Assembly (NCBI RefSeq): GCF_023898865.1 | Contig: NZ_JAGSOV010000037.1 | Span: forward strand, 1 to 64,000 | Source of the DNA: Pseudonocardia humida | Lineage (GTDB): Bacteria; Actinomycetota; Actinomycetes; Mycobacteriales; Pseudonocardiaceae | Length of the DNA stretch: 64,000 bases | Direction of reading: 5' to 3' | Part shown: piece by piece, positions 56,802-64,000 of the stretch | How the letters are laid out: each line of letters starts with the position of its first letter | How positions within the stretch are numbered: position 1 is the first letter of the stretch | Notes under the pieces: generated by a model | What the model saw: only the letters and a program-made list of their open reading frames with translations | Database searches by the model: none | Told to the model about the DNA's origin: nothing | Position numbers and translations under genes: made by a program

Positions 56802-57641
56802 ATGTTCAGCATCGGAGAGTTCGCCGGCCTGGGCCGGGTGTCCGTGCGCATGCTGCGCCACTACGACGCCATCGGTCTGCTGCGCCCGGCCCGGGTCGAC
56901 CCGGACAACGGCTACCGCTACTACGCCGCCGCCCAGTTGGCGCTGCTCAACCGGATCCTCGCGCTCAAGGACCTCGGCCTGACGCTGCAGCAGGTGCAGG
57001 CCGTGATCGTCGAGGAGGTGGACGTCGGGGAGCTGAGGGGGATGCTGCGGCTGCGGCGGGCGCAGCTGGCCGCCCAGGTCGAGGCCGACACCGCGCGGTT
57101 GGCCCGGGTCGACGCGAGGCTCCGATCCATCGAGGAGGAGGGACGCATGCCCACCCAGGACGTCGTGCTCAAGCCCATCCCGGCGGTCCGGGTCGCGGAG
57201 CTGTCGGCCACGGCCGCCGGCTACGACCACCCGACGTCGATCACCGAGAACCTGAGCCCGCTCTACCCGCGGCTGATGGAGCTGCTGGAGGCGTCGGGCA
57301 CGGCGGTGGTCGGCCCGCCGCTGGCCTACTACCAGCCCGCGCCGCGCGAGCCCGGCGACGAGACGATCACCGTGCACGCGGCGTTCCCGATCGTCGGGGA
57401 GCCGCCGGTGGACTGCGGGTTCGCGGTCGTCGAACTACCGGCGGTCGAGGCCGCGGCGACGATGCTGCACCACGGATCGATGTCGGAGGCGTTCCGCACC
57501 GAGCAGACGATCGCGGGCTGGATCGACGACAACGGCTACCGGCCCGTCGGGCCCGGCTTCGCCCGCGAGGTCTACCTCGAATGCCCCGCGGACGACGTCG
57601 ACAAGTGGGTGACGGAGCTGCAGGTGCCGGTCAGCCGGTGA
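56802..57641 (+). CDS. MerR-family regulator with GyrI-like effector domain
   Basis: A 279-residue regulator. The MerR winged helix (1-70) has SIGEFAGLGRVSVRMLRHYDAIGLL and GYRYY. A dimerising coiled coil lies at about 75-115, and a GyrI/BmrR-like effector-binding domain at about 120-277 (VRVAELSATA, VVELPAVEAAATMLHHGS, REVYLECP). This build binds bulky, often cationic or drug-like ligands and untwists overlong promoters. Its own promoter has the 19 bp spacer operator, so it is autoregulated. Its last 11 bp overlap the convergent acyltransferase gene. Confidence 0.92.
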   Translation: MFSIGEFAGLGRVSVRMLRHYDAIGLLRPARVDPDNGYRYYAAAQLALLNRILALKDLGLTLQQVQAVIVEEVDVGELRGMLRLRRAQLAAQVEADTARLARVDARLRSIEEEGRMPTQDVVLKPIPAVRVAELSATAAGYDHPTSITENLSPLYPRLMELLEASGTAVVGPPLAYYQPAPREPGDETITVHAAFPIVGEPPVDCGFAVVELPAVEAAATMLHHGSMSEAFRTEQTIAGWIDDNGYRPVGPGFAREVYLECPADDVDKWVTELQVPVSR

Positions 57642-58602
57642 ACGCGTTGCGGCGCTGGGACAGCAGCCGGTAGAGCGTGTGCTGGATGGTCTCGCGGACC
57701 TGGTCGGTCAGGTTGAACACCGTCATCGGGTCGTCGGCCTCGGCGGCGCCGATGGTGTCGGTCGGGATCGGGGTGCCGAACTCGATGTACCACTTGGACG
57801 GCAGCGGGATCATCCCCAGCGGCCCGAACCACGGGAACAGCGGCGTCACCGGGAAGTACGGCGCCCCGAACAGCCGGGCCAGCGGCCGGATGTCGCCGAT
57901 CTTGGGGTAGATCTCCTCGGCGCCGACGATGGCGCACGGGATGATCGGCACGCCGGTGCGCAGCGCGGCCGAGACGAAGCCGCCTCGGCCGAAGCGCTGC
58001 AGCTTGTAGCGGTCGTGGAAGGGCTTGCCGATGCCCTTGAAGCCCTCCGGCCACACGCCGACCAGCTCCCCGCTCGACATCAGCCGCTCGGCGTCGGGCG
58101 TGCAGGCCAGGGTGGCGCCGCCCTTGCGGGCCAGGGTGCCGATCCCGGGCAGCCGGAACATCAGGTCCGCGCCCAGCAACCGCAGGTGGCGGTGATCGGG
58201 GTGGTCGTCGTGCAGGGCGACGGCCGTCATCAGCGAGTCGATCGGGACCGTGCCGGAGTGGTTGGCGACGACGAGTGCGCCGCCCTCGCCCGGCACGTTG
58301 TGCATGCCGATGGTCTCGACCCGGAACCAGCTGCGGTACAGCGGGCGCAGCGCCGGGAGCAGCACGTTGTCGGTGAGCTCGCGGTCGAAGCCGAAGTCGT
58401 CGACGGTGTAGTCGCCGCCGAGGCGGCGCTTCGCGAACTCGATCAGCTCGTCCCACTCGGCGCCGGGCTCCGGTTCGGCCTCGACGGCCGGCTCGGGCTC
58501 GGGCTCCGGCGCGGGCCCGCCGTTCTGCGGGCCGCCGAGCCGCCAGCGCCTGCGCGCGCCTGCGTCGTCGGCGTGCAGCGGGATCACCCTGGCCTCGGTC
58601 AC
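57631..58602 (-). CDS. Lysophospholipid acyltransferase family protein
   Basis: A 323-residue PlsC-type glycerolipid acyltransferase. A variable acidic N-terminus precedes the catalytic domain, with the HX4D motif in VVANHSGTVPIDSL (about 127), then VWPEGFKGIG (about 200) and IPCAIVGAEEIYP. It transfers acyl chains to lysophospholipids or related acceptors at the membrane. It matches mycobacterial Rv0502 in order and in the ARVIPLH start, so GTG 58602, with GGGAGG upstream, is chosen. GTG 58704 overlaps the epimerase stop (GTGA) and is an alternative. The pair is co-transcribed. Confidence 0.88.
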   Translation of the reverse strand: MTEARVIPLHADDAGARRRWRLGGPQNGGPAPEPEPEPAVEAEPEPGAEWDELIEFAKRRLGGDYTVDDFGFDRELTDNVLLPALRPLYRSWFRVETIGMHNVPGEGGALVVANHSGTVPIDSLMTAVALHDDHPDHRHLRLLGADLMFRLPGIGTLARKGGATLACTPDAERLMSSGELVGVWPEGFKGIGKPFHDRYKLQRFGRGGFVSAALRTGVPIIPCAIVGAEEIYPKIGDIRPLARLFGAPYFPVTPLFPWFGPLGMIPLPSKWYIEFGTPIPTDTIGAAEADDPMTVFNLTDQVRETIQHTLYRLLSQRRNAFTG

Positions 58603-58700
58603 GGGCGGCCTCCCTCCTGTGGTCGGTGCGGTGCGCGGTGCGGGCAGGGCGGCGGGGCGCACCCGGCCGTTGCGGCTGCCCGCCGACGGTCTGCGGGGGC

Positions 58701-59738
58701 TCACCGCAGCATCCCGACGAGGGCGCGCACGCCCCGCTCGACGGTCTCGACCCGCTCGGGGCCGATCACCGGGCGCAGACCGCGCCCGCGCACGAAGTCG
58801 TCGAAGGCCTGCACGGTCGTCCAGCGGGGGGCGAACCCGAACTGCTGGCGCAGCCGCCGGTTGTCGACCACTCGGCCGAAGTTGAGCAGCCGCATCTGCT
58901 CCGGGGAGAAGTCGACGATGCGGGCGCCGCGGAACACCCGGCTCACCGGGCCCACGGCCGGGCTCGGCACCGGCAGCGGCACCCGCCCGGCCCGCCGGAT
59001 GGCCTGCGACAGCAGCATCACGCCGTCCGCGGCGACGTTGAACACGCCGGGGATGTCCTGGCTCGCCGACCGCTCCAGCACGGCCAGCGCGTCCTCCTCG
59101 TGCAGCAGCTGCACGCGGGCGTCGTAGCCGAGCACGGTGGGCACCACGGGCAGCGCGAAGTAGCGGGTGAACACGGTGTCGATGCGCGGGCCGATGAAGT
59201 TGGTGAACCGCAGCACGGTGACCGACACGTCGGGCCGGCGCCGGGCGAAGCCGCGCAGGTAGCCCTCGATCTCGGCGGCGTCCTTGGCGTAGCCGCCCGA
59301 GGGCAGGTCCTTCGGGGTCATGGACTCGTCGAACAGGGCCGGGTCGCGCGGGCTGGACCCGTAGACGGCGGTGGTCGACTTGAGCACCATTCGCCGCACC
59401 GACGGCGCCTTCTGGCAGGCCGCCAGCAGCTGCATGGTGCCGATGACGTTCATCTCCTTCATCGCCGTGCGGCCCCCGGACGAGCCGGGGTTGGCCGACA
59501 CCGACGCGTGCACCACGGTGTCGACGCCGGCGTTGGAGATGACCTTGGAGATGAGGGGGTTGCGGATGTCGGCGCGCACGAACTCGGCGCGGCCCATCCG
59601 CCGCAGCAGGTCGCGCGGGGGCGGGACGGTGTCGACGCCAAGGACCCGGTCGATCGCCGGGTTGGCGGCCAGCCGCGCGGCGAGGTGCCCACCGAGGAAC
59701 CGGCTGACGCCGGTGACGAGCACGACGGATGGCGTCAC
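58701..59738 (-). CDS. NAD-dependent epimerase/dehydratase (SDR)
   Basis: A 345-residue extended short-chain dehydrogenase. The Rossmann motif is VTGVSRFLGGHLA (residues 8-20), followed by ADIRN, the catalytic Ser/Thr region KSTTAVYGSSP and an atypical GGYAKDAAE at the YxxxK position. It resembles mycobacterial GalE2 (Rv0501), a sugar-nucleotide epimerase homologue of unproven substrate. The following acyltransferase gene lies in the same operon, as in mycobacteria, which points to cell-envelope glycolipid synthesis. GTG 59738 follows GAGGTAGGG. Confidence 0.88.
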   Translation of the reverse strand: MTPSVVLVTGVSRFLGGHLAARLAANPAIDRVLGVDTVPPPRDLLRRMGRAEFVRADIRNPLISKVISNAGVDTVVHASVSANPGSSGGRTAMKEMNVIGTMQLLAACQKAPSVRRMVLKSTTAVYGSSPRDPALFDESMTPKDLPSGGYAKDAAEIEGYLRGFARRRPDVSVTVLRFTNFIGPRIDTVFTRYFALPVVPTVLGYDARVQLLHEEDALAVLERSASQDIPGVFNVAADGVMLLSQAIRRAGRVPLPVPSPAVGPVSRVFRGARIVDFSPEQMRLLNFGRVVDNRRLRQQFGFAPRWTTVQAFDDFVRGRGLRPVIGPERVETVERGVRALVGMLR

Positions 59739-59870
59739 GGCCCTACCTCAGGAATGTGTATCGGGTGCGGCGAGTGACCGATGCTAGACCTCACGGCGCT
59801 GCGGTGACACCGCTCGGCGCGCATCGTGAGCCGTCACACCGGTGAACCGCGTCGCGGCGCGGAAACGGGA

Positions 59871-59894
59871 ACGGCCGGCGTCTCCGCCGGCCGT
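59871..59894 (-). terminator. Strong terminator after the bS22 gene
   Basis: ACGGCCGGCG-TCTC-CGCCGGCCGT is a perfect 10 bp stem with a 4 nt loop, 5 nt after the bS22 stop. On the minus strand it is followed by a T-rich run (TTCCCGTTTCC). Confidence 0.75.
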
Positions 59895-59899
59895 CGCCA

Positions 59900-60001
59900 T
59901 CACTTGCCGAGCTTGCGGCGCTGGACGCGGGTCTTGCGCAGCAGCTTGCGGTGCTTCTTCTTCGACATCCGCTTGCGGCGCTTCTTGATGACTGAACCCA
60001 T
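59900..60001 (-). CDS. 30S ribosomal protein bS22 (AURKAIP1/COX24-like)
   Basis: A 33-residue, extremely basic protein, [20 protein letters not shown] and continuing with Lys/Arg. This is the actinobacterial ribosomal protein bS22 found in mycobacterial 30S subunits, with a COX24/AURKAIP1-type motif. It lies between an excisionase-like HTH gene and the epimerase gene, exactly as in Mycobacterium tuberculosis (Rv0500B). The short length and the terminator right behind it agree with a highly expressed single gene. Confidence 0.92.
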   Translation of the reverse strand: MGSVIKKRRKRMSKKKHRKLLRKTRVQRRKLGK

Positions 60002-60150
60002 GCGTCGACCCTTCGGTGATGATGACGTCCGCGGCCCGCGAAGGCCGCCATGCTGTGGTTGCCCGGCCGAGACGGCGCCCACGCGCCGGGCCGGACCATG
60101 ACCGGTGGCCCACTCTACCCGGGGCACCCCCGAGCGGGCCGGGCGGCCGA

Positions 60151-60360
60151 TCAGCCGGCGTCGAAGTAGGCGTTGCGGAGGTAGTCCGCCACGGCGGCGC
60201 GCGGCACCCGGAAGGAGCGTCCCACCCGCGCGGCCGGCAGGTCGCCCGCGTGCACGAGCCGGTACACGGTCATCTTGGACACCCGCATCATCGACGCCAC
60301 CTCGGCCACCGTCAGGAACTGCACCTGGGCCAGGGAGATGTCGGGGGGGTCGGACGGCAT
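60151..60360 (-). CDS. Excisionase-like helix-turn-helix protein
   Basis: A 69-residue MerR/excisionase-type DNA-binding protein. [21 protein letters not shown] and the wing [23 protein letters not shown] are clear. The name excisionase is historical: it is a conserved actinobacterial gene next to proC (Rv0500A in mycobacteria), without phage genes, and probably a housekeeping regulator. ATG 60360 gives the typical short form; GTG 60417 would extend it by 19 residues. The gap to proC contains TAGTCC and TTACGC patches but no certain promoter. Confidence 0.85.
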   Translation of the reverse strand: MPSDPPDISLAQVQFLTVAEVASMMRVSKMTVYRLVHAGDLPAARVGRSFRVPRAAVADYLRNAYFDAG

Positions 60361-60566
60361 CCGATCACCGCTTTCGTGGTCGCACCGGCCGTGCCCGACC
60401 TCGTCGGCGGCGAGCACGTGACCGTGATGTTGCCGGTGAGCTTACCGGGGCCGGTGTGACGCCCCAGACCCTGCCCTACCCCGAGAGACTGCATGGCGTC
60501 GGCGCGTAAGGGTGAATGGACTAAACTGATCGGCCTAGCTTCGGGCGACCGGTCTCGACGGCCGCG

Positions 60567-61370
60567 TCAGCTCTGCTTGCCGAGCTCCACCGACCGGTCC
60601 CGCGCCGCCTCGATGGCGTCGATCAACGCCGCCCGCACCCCGTGCCGCTCCAGCTCCCGGATCGCCGCGATCGTCGTCCCCGCGGGCGAGGTCACCGCCT
60701 CGCGCAGCAGCACCGGGTGGTCGGAGGACTCGCGCAGCATCCGGGCGGCCCCGAACGCCGACTGCACGATCAGGTCGGCCGCCACCTCGCGCGGCAGCCC
60801 CAGCAGGATCCCGGCGTCGATCATGGCCTCGACCAGGAAGAAGAAGTAGGCCGGGCCGGAGCCCGACAGCGCGGTCACCGCGTCCTGCTGGGACTCGGGC
60901 ACCCGGACCACCCGACCCACCGAGGCCAGCATCTTCTCCACCACCGCCAGCTGGTCGTCGGTGGCGTGGGTGCCCGCGGAGATGGCGCTCATCGCCTCAC
61001 CGACCAGCATCGGCGTGTTCGGCATCACCCGCACCACCGGCGTGCCCTCCGGCAGGGCGCCCTCGAAAAGCGACGTCGGCAGCCCCGCGCACAGCGAGAC
61101 GACCAGCGTGCCCGGGCTCAGCGCGCCGGCCAGCTCGTCCAGCACGGGCCCGATGTCCTGCGGCTTCACCGCCACCACGACGATCTCCGCGCGGGCGGCG
61201 GCGGTGGCCACGTCGACCGCCCGCACGCCGTGGCGCGCGGTCAGCTCGTCGGCCCGTTCCGGGTGGCGCTCGGTGAACATCAGCTCGTCGGCGTCCTGCC
61301 CCGCGGCCAGCAGGCCGGCCAGCAGGGCCTCGCCGATCTTCCCGGCACCCAGCACCGCGATCCGTGTCAT
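60567..61370 (-). CDS. proC: Pyrroline-5-carboxylate reductase
   Basis: A 267-residue NAD(P)H-dependent enzyme for the last step of proline synthesis. The Rossmann start is IAVLGAGKIGEALLAGLL, followed by AVKPQDIGPVL (near 72), RVMPNTPMLVGEAMSAI (near 115) and the C-terminal family signature around LREAVTSPAGTTIAAI (about 225). Length is standard. A TAGGGT hexamer 7 nt before ATG 61370 marks a leaderless promoter. Neighbours (thioesterase, HTH) are conserved in position but not in pathway. Confidence 0.95.
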   Translation of the reverse strand: MTRIAVLGAGKIGEALLAGLLAAGQDADELMFTERHPERADELTARHGVRAVDVATAAARAEIVVVAVKPQDIGPVLDELAGALSPGTLVVSLCAGLPTSLFEGALPEGTPVVRVMPNTPMLVGEAMSAISAGTHATDDQLAVVEKMLASVGRVVRVPESQQDAVTALSGSGPAYFFFLVEAMIDAGILLGLPREVAADLIVQSAFGAARMLRESSDHPVLLREAVTSPAGTTIAAIRELERHGVRAALIDAIEAARDRSVELGKQS

Positions 61371-61377
61371 GGCCGCG

Positions 61378-61383
61378 ACCCTA
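61378..61383 (-). promoter_or_regulatory. -10 element, leaderless promoter of proC
   Basis: TAGGGT on the minus strand is followed by 7 nt and ATG 61370. Confidence 0.6.
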
Positions 61384-61419
61384 CGACTCCCCCGCCACCG
61401 GATTCCGTCGAGACGGGGG

Positions 61420-62259
61420 TCAGGACGGGGGCAGAGGGGCCAGTGCGAGCTGGCGGGTCTGGCAGACCAGCCGGCCCGCCGAGTCGATGACCAGGACGTC
61501 CTCGTCGAACCACGGGCGGGTAACGCTGGCCGAGCGCGCCTCCAGGCGCAGCCAGCCCGGCGCCGGGCGGGCCCGCAGCAGCGCCGTGAGCTGCACGGTG
61601 GGGGCCCAGCCGAAGTCGGTGCCGAGGTTGAACACCGTCGGCGGCAGGATGTCGCCGGCGACCATGGCGAACAGTGCGTCGACCGGCTCGCCGCGGGGGC
61701 GCACCCAGCCGCGCAGGACCGGCGGGCCCTGCTCGTGCCGGGTGAACGCCATCGTCGACCGATCGAACCACAGGTCGCAGGCGGCGCCGAGGCCCTCCCC
61801 GCCCCGCCCGAGCGAGGCGTCGCGGGCGCCGTCGGGCGGCTCCGGGGGCAGGTCGGGCAGGTCGGTCCAGCTGGGCGCGACGTCGGGCAGCCGGCCCGCC
61901 GTCACCGTCGCGGCCAGCATCGACCGGCCGCTCTGCACGAGCCGGACCGCCACCACCGACACCGTGCGCCCGGTCTTGAGCACCTCGGTGCTCAACTCCA
62001 CCGGTCCGGGGTCGGGGGCGCGCAGGAAGTCGGCCGCCACGGCCAGCGGGTCGGGGGCGACGCCCGGCGCCGCGTCCTCGACGGCCGCCAGCCCGGCGCG
62101 CGCCATCAGGGCCATCAGCAGGCCGCCGTGCGCCTTCGGCCCGACCGTCCAGTGGCGGCCCAGCTCGGCCGAGTAGCGCCCGTCGCCGAGCGGCTGCAGC
62201 GCGACGGCGGCCCGGAACGGCGCCGCGGGCGGGTCGTCCACCCGCGCTTCGGTGGTCAT
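61420..62259 (-). CDS. Double hotdog acyl-CoA thioesterase family protein
   Basis: A 279-residue protein of the TesB-like thioesterase family (two hotdog folds). The first half contains HWTVGPKAHGGLLMALMARA, the hotdog helix with substrate-entry Gly residues, and DFLRAPDPGPVEL. The second half contains LGTDFGWAPTVQLTALLRA and a conserved end DSAGRLVCQTRQLAL. It would cleave acyl-CoA esters in the cytoplasm. It corresponds to mycobacterial Rv0499 in this gene order. Its natural substrate is unknown. Confidence 0.85.
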   Translation of the reverse strand: MTTEARVDDPPAAPFRAAVALQPLGDGRYSAELGRHWTVGPKAHGGLLMALMARAGLAAVEDAAPGVAPDPLAVAADFLRAPDPGPVELSTEVLKTGRTVSVVAVRLVQSGRSMLAATVTAGRLPDVAPSWTDLPDLPPEPPDGARDASLGRGGEGLGAACDLWFDRSTMAFTRHEQGPPVLRGWVRPRGEPVDALFAMVAGDILPPTVFNLGTDFGWAPTVQLTALLRARPAPGWLRLEARSASVTRPWFDEDVLVIDSAGRLVCQTRQLALAPLPPS

Positions 62260-62330
62260 GCCACAGGGGTATCACCGTGCCGGGCGCCTGCGGAACCGGG
62301 TGTGATCCGCGTCGCCGTCAGGGCTGACCG

Positions 62331-63161
62331 CTACCGGGCTGGCTCGACGACGCGGGGGCGCGCCTGGCGGGTGCCGGTGGGCTGCAGGTGCAGGCGGGCG
62401 AACAGCAGCGACTCGGCCAGCAGGGCGGCGCGCTCGTAGCGCGTGCGGCAGCGGCGGGTGCTGATCTCGAGCACGACGACGCCGTCGAAGTCGCTGTCGG
62501 CGATGCGCTGGCACACCTCCGCGCACGGCTGCGAGCCCCGCCCCGGCACGAGGTGCTCGTCGCGCGGGGCGCCGCTGCCGTCGGTCAGGTGCAGGTGCTT
62601 GAGGGCCGGGCCCATCCGGTCGAGCATGGCCAGCGCGTCGACGCCGGAGGCGGCGGTGTGGGAGAGGTCGAGGGTGTAGTGCCGGTGGCCGACCTCGGTG
62701 GGGTCGAAGCCGGGCGCGTACGGGACGCTGCGCACGCCCGCCCGGCTGACCGGGAACATGTTCTCCACGGCCAGCGCGACGCCCGCCGCCTCCCCCGCGC
62801 GGGCCACCTCGTCGGCGAACAGACCGGCGTAGCGGCGCTGCCAGCGGAACGGCGGGTGCAGCACGACGGTGCTCGCACCCCACTCCGCGGCGGCGGTCAC
62901 CGAGCGGCGGATGCGGCCGATCGGGTCGCTGCCCCACACGCGCTGGGTGACGGCGAGGCAGGGCGCGTGCACGGCCAGCACGGGCACGCCGTACTGCCTG
63001 GAGAGCCGCGAGACGGCCGCGACGTCCTGGCTGACCGGGTCGTTCCAGACCATCAGCTCGACGCCGTCGTAGCCCAGCTCCGCAGCCAGCTCGAACGCGG
63101 CCGGGGTGGGCTCGGGGTACACCGATGCCGTCGACAGCGCGACGGGTGGTCCCGACGGCAT
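62331..63161 (-). CDS. Sugar phosphate isomerase/epimerase-like TIM-barrel protein
   Basis: A 276-residue AP-endonuclease-2/xylose-isomerase-like TIM barrel. Metal and substrate residues lie in GVELMVWND (about 37), AVHAPCLAVTQRVWG (about 65), VVLHPPFRW (about 98), ALAVENMFPVS (about 128), TLDLSHTAASG (about 160), KHLHLTDGSG (about 190) and VVVLEIST. This pattern fits a divalent-metal isomerase. It matches Rv0498 in mycobacteria; no pathway is known. GAGGAGA precedes the ATG, and the upstream membrane gene ends 16 bp before it. Confidence 0.86.
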   Translation of the reverse strand: MPSGPPVALSTASVYPEPTPAAFELAAELGYDGVELMVWNDPVSQDVAAVSRLSRQYGVPVLAVHAPCLAVTQRVWGSDPIGRIRRSVTAAAEWGASTVVLHPPFRWQRRYAGLFADEVARAGEAAGVALAVENMFPVSRAGVRSVPYAPGFDPTEVGHRHYTLDLSHTAASGVDALAMLDRMGPALKHLHLTDGSGAPRDEHLVPGRGSQPCAEVCQRIADSDFDGVVVLEISTRRCRTRYERAALLAESLLFARLHLQPTGTRQARPRVVEPAR

Positions 63162-63177
63162 GGCATCTCCTCCCCGG

Positions 63178-64000
63178 CTATCTCCCCAGCAGGACCAGCA
63201 CGGCCGGCGACACGGTCAGCAGGACGCCCACCAGGATCGCGGCGACCGTGGTGCGGAGGTCGCTGTTGCGCAGCAGGGTCCGCACGACGACGACCAGACC
63301 CGCGGTGACCAGGATAGCCGCCGCGATGGCCACGACGAGCAGGCTGCTCCACAGGTACCGGAAGCCCACCCAGAGAGCGGCGCCGCCGATCGCCCCGACG
63401 ACCCACTGGGCCAGCACCGGCGCCCACGACTGCGCGGTGCCCTCGCCCTCGGCGACCTCGTCGTCGGCGTCGGCCGGGTCGGCGTCGGAGTCGGTGCGGG
63501 TGCCCGCCGGGCGGTCGGCGCCCGCCTCGGCCGGACCGAGGCCTGCGGGGTGGCCGTCGTCGTCGAAGTCGTCGAAGTCCATCGGGGCGGCGGCCTCGGT
63601 CGGCGGGCCGGCGTCGACGGCGGGGGCACCGGGCGGGCGGTCCTGACCGGTGCGGGCGCGGTGCCAGTCCTCGGCGCCCGCGGGCGCCGCGCCCACGGCG
63701 GTGGCCGGGCCGCCGTCGTCGACGGGTGCGCGGGCGCCGCGGTCGGCGGCCTGCACGCGGCTGGTGGCCTCGGACTGGCGCAGCGCCTCGAGCCGCTGGT
63801 GGTCGATCGGACCGGTGAGGTTGGGGTCGGCGCCGGGACGGCCGTACCCCGGCACCTCGAACGGCGGCCGCCCGTTGGGCTGCCCGTTCGGCCCGGCCGA
63901 CGGCGGCCCGAACAGCGGCGCCGGCAGCGCCGACGCGGCCAGCGGGGCCCCGCCCGCGTGCGGGGCGGACGCGTGCGGCGGGCCCGCGGGTCGCGCCTGC
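63178..64000 (-). CDS. Membrane protein with disordered N-terminus (partial at right edge)
   Basis: The frame is open from the TAG at 63178-63180 to the window edge, at least 273 residues, with coding-type codon bias throughout, so the true start lies beyond 64000. The N-terminal part is Pro/Gly/Ala-rich (GPNGQPNGRPPFEVPGYGRP) and then acidic (DFDDFDDDG). Three hydrophobic helices follow near the C-terminus (WVVGAIGGAALWVGFRYLW, LLVVAIAAAILVTAGLVVVV, TVAAILVGVLLTVSPAVLVL). This corresponds in place and shape to Rv0497 of mycobacteria. GTG 63855 is an internal start candidate. Function is unknown. Confidence 0.8.
   Translation of the reverse strand, partial: QARPAGPPHASAPHAGGAPLAASALPAPLFGPPSAGPNGQPNGRPPFEVPGYGRPGADPNLTGPIDHQRLEALRQSEATSRVQAADRGARAPVDDGGPATAVGAAPAGAEDWHRARTGQDRPPGAPAVDAGPPTEAAAPMDFDDFDDDGHPAGLGPAEAGADRPAGTRTDSDADPADADDEVAEGEGTAQSWAPVLAQWVVGAIGGAALWVGFRYLWSSLLVVAIAAAILVTAGLVVVVRTLLRNSDLRTTVAAILVGVLLTVSPAVLVLLGR

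Noticed and set aside
60151..60360. Excisionase-like gene as a sign of a prophage or integrated element
   Set aside because: It is a conserved actinobacterial gene next to proC; no integrase, attachment site or phage gene is nearby.

Overview
This window is a stretch of actinobacterial chromosome. GC is very high, third codon positions are almost all G or C, GTG starts are common, and many genes look leaderless, with a TANNNT hexamer 6-8 nt before the start codon. Gene order follows the Mycobacterium tuberculosis Rv0497-Rv0548 segment: TIM-barrel isomerase, thioesterase, proC, excisionase-like HTH, 33-residue ribosomal protein, epimerase, acyltransferase, HAD-IB, glutaredoxin, hemA-hemC-hemD, hemB, hemL, resA-ccdA-resB-ccsB, menA, menE, menB. 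A rex/BldN-type sigma/BldC complement points to a Pseudonocardia-like member of the Pseudonocardiales (inference). No rRNA, tRNA, CRISPR array, insertion sequence or phage was seen.

Left part (1-19.9 kb), accessory: a MacB/FtsX-type ABC pair, an ABC-F ATPase, a LacI regulator divergent from a GH36 alpha-galactosidase that is coupled to a TOPRIM protein, a cysteine-free HesB/IscA-like protein, an aldo/keto reductase and a patatin. Then comes a tight four-gene operon under a GntR regulator: metallo-beta-lactamase lactonase, hydroxyacid-oxoacid transhydrogenase (HOT), FmdB zinc ribbon, and a large FAD/Fe-S oxidase of the D-2-hydroxyglutarate dehydrogenase type. Together these could open gamma-butyrolactone, oxidise 4-hydroxybutyrate at the expense of 2-oxoglutarate, and regenerate the 2-oxoglutarate. 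A two-domain TerD protein and two small conserved proteins follow.

Middle (19.9-42.6 kb), core respiration and tetrapyrroles: menB, menE and menA; a BldC regulator; a MinD-like ATPase; the ccsB/resB/ccdA/resA cytochrome c maturation set linked to hemL; two small membrane proteins; hemB; a membrane pseudokinase fused to a beta-propeller; and the rex-hemA-hemC-hemD operon, whose promoter carries a Rex operator.

Right part (42.7-64 kb): an island of two paralogous fasciclin lipoproteins, a membrane-anchored molybdopterin oxidoreductase, a LexA-box-preceded DUF222/HNH gene and a decayed PPOX gene sits between rex and the glutaredoxin. After it come an acyl-CoA ligase, a BldN-like sigma factor with a DUF5667 membrane partner, HAD-IB hydrolase, GNAT, a STAND regulator, a MerR regulator with its operator, and the conserved acyltransferase-epimerase-bS22-HTH-proC-thioesterase-isomerase block.

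A family of 53-54 bp perfect hairpins with a shared TCAGGAAAGCCAC outer stem occurs three times: twice between convergent genes and once inside the large oxidase gene.
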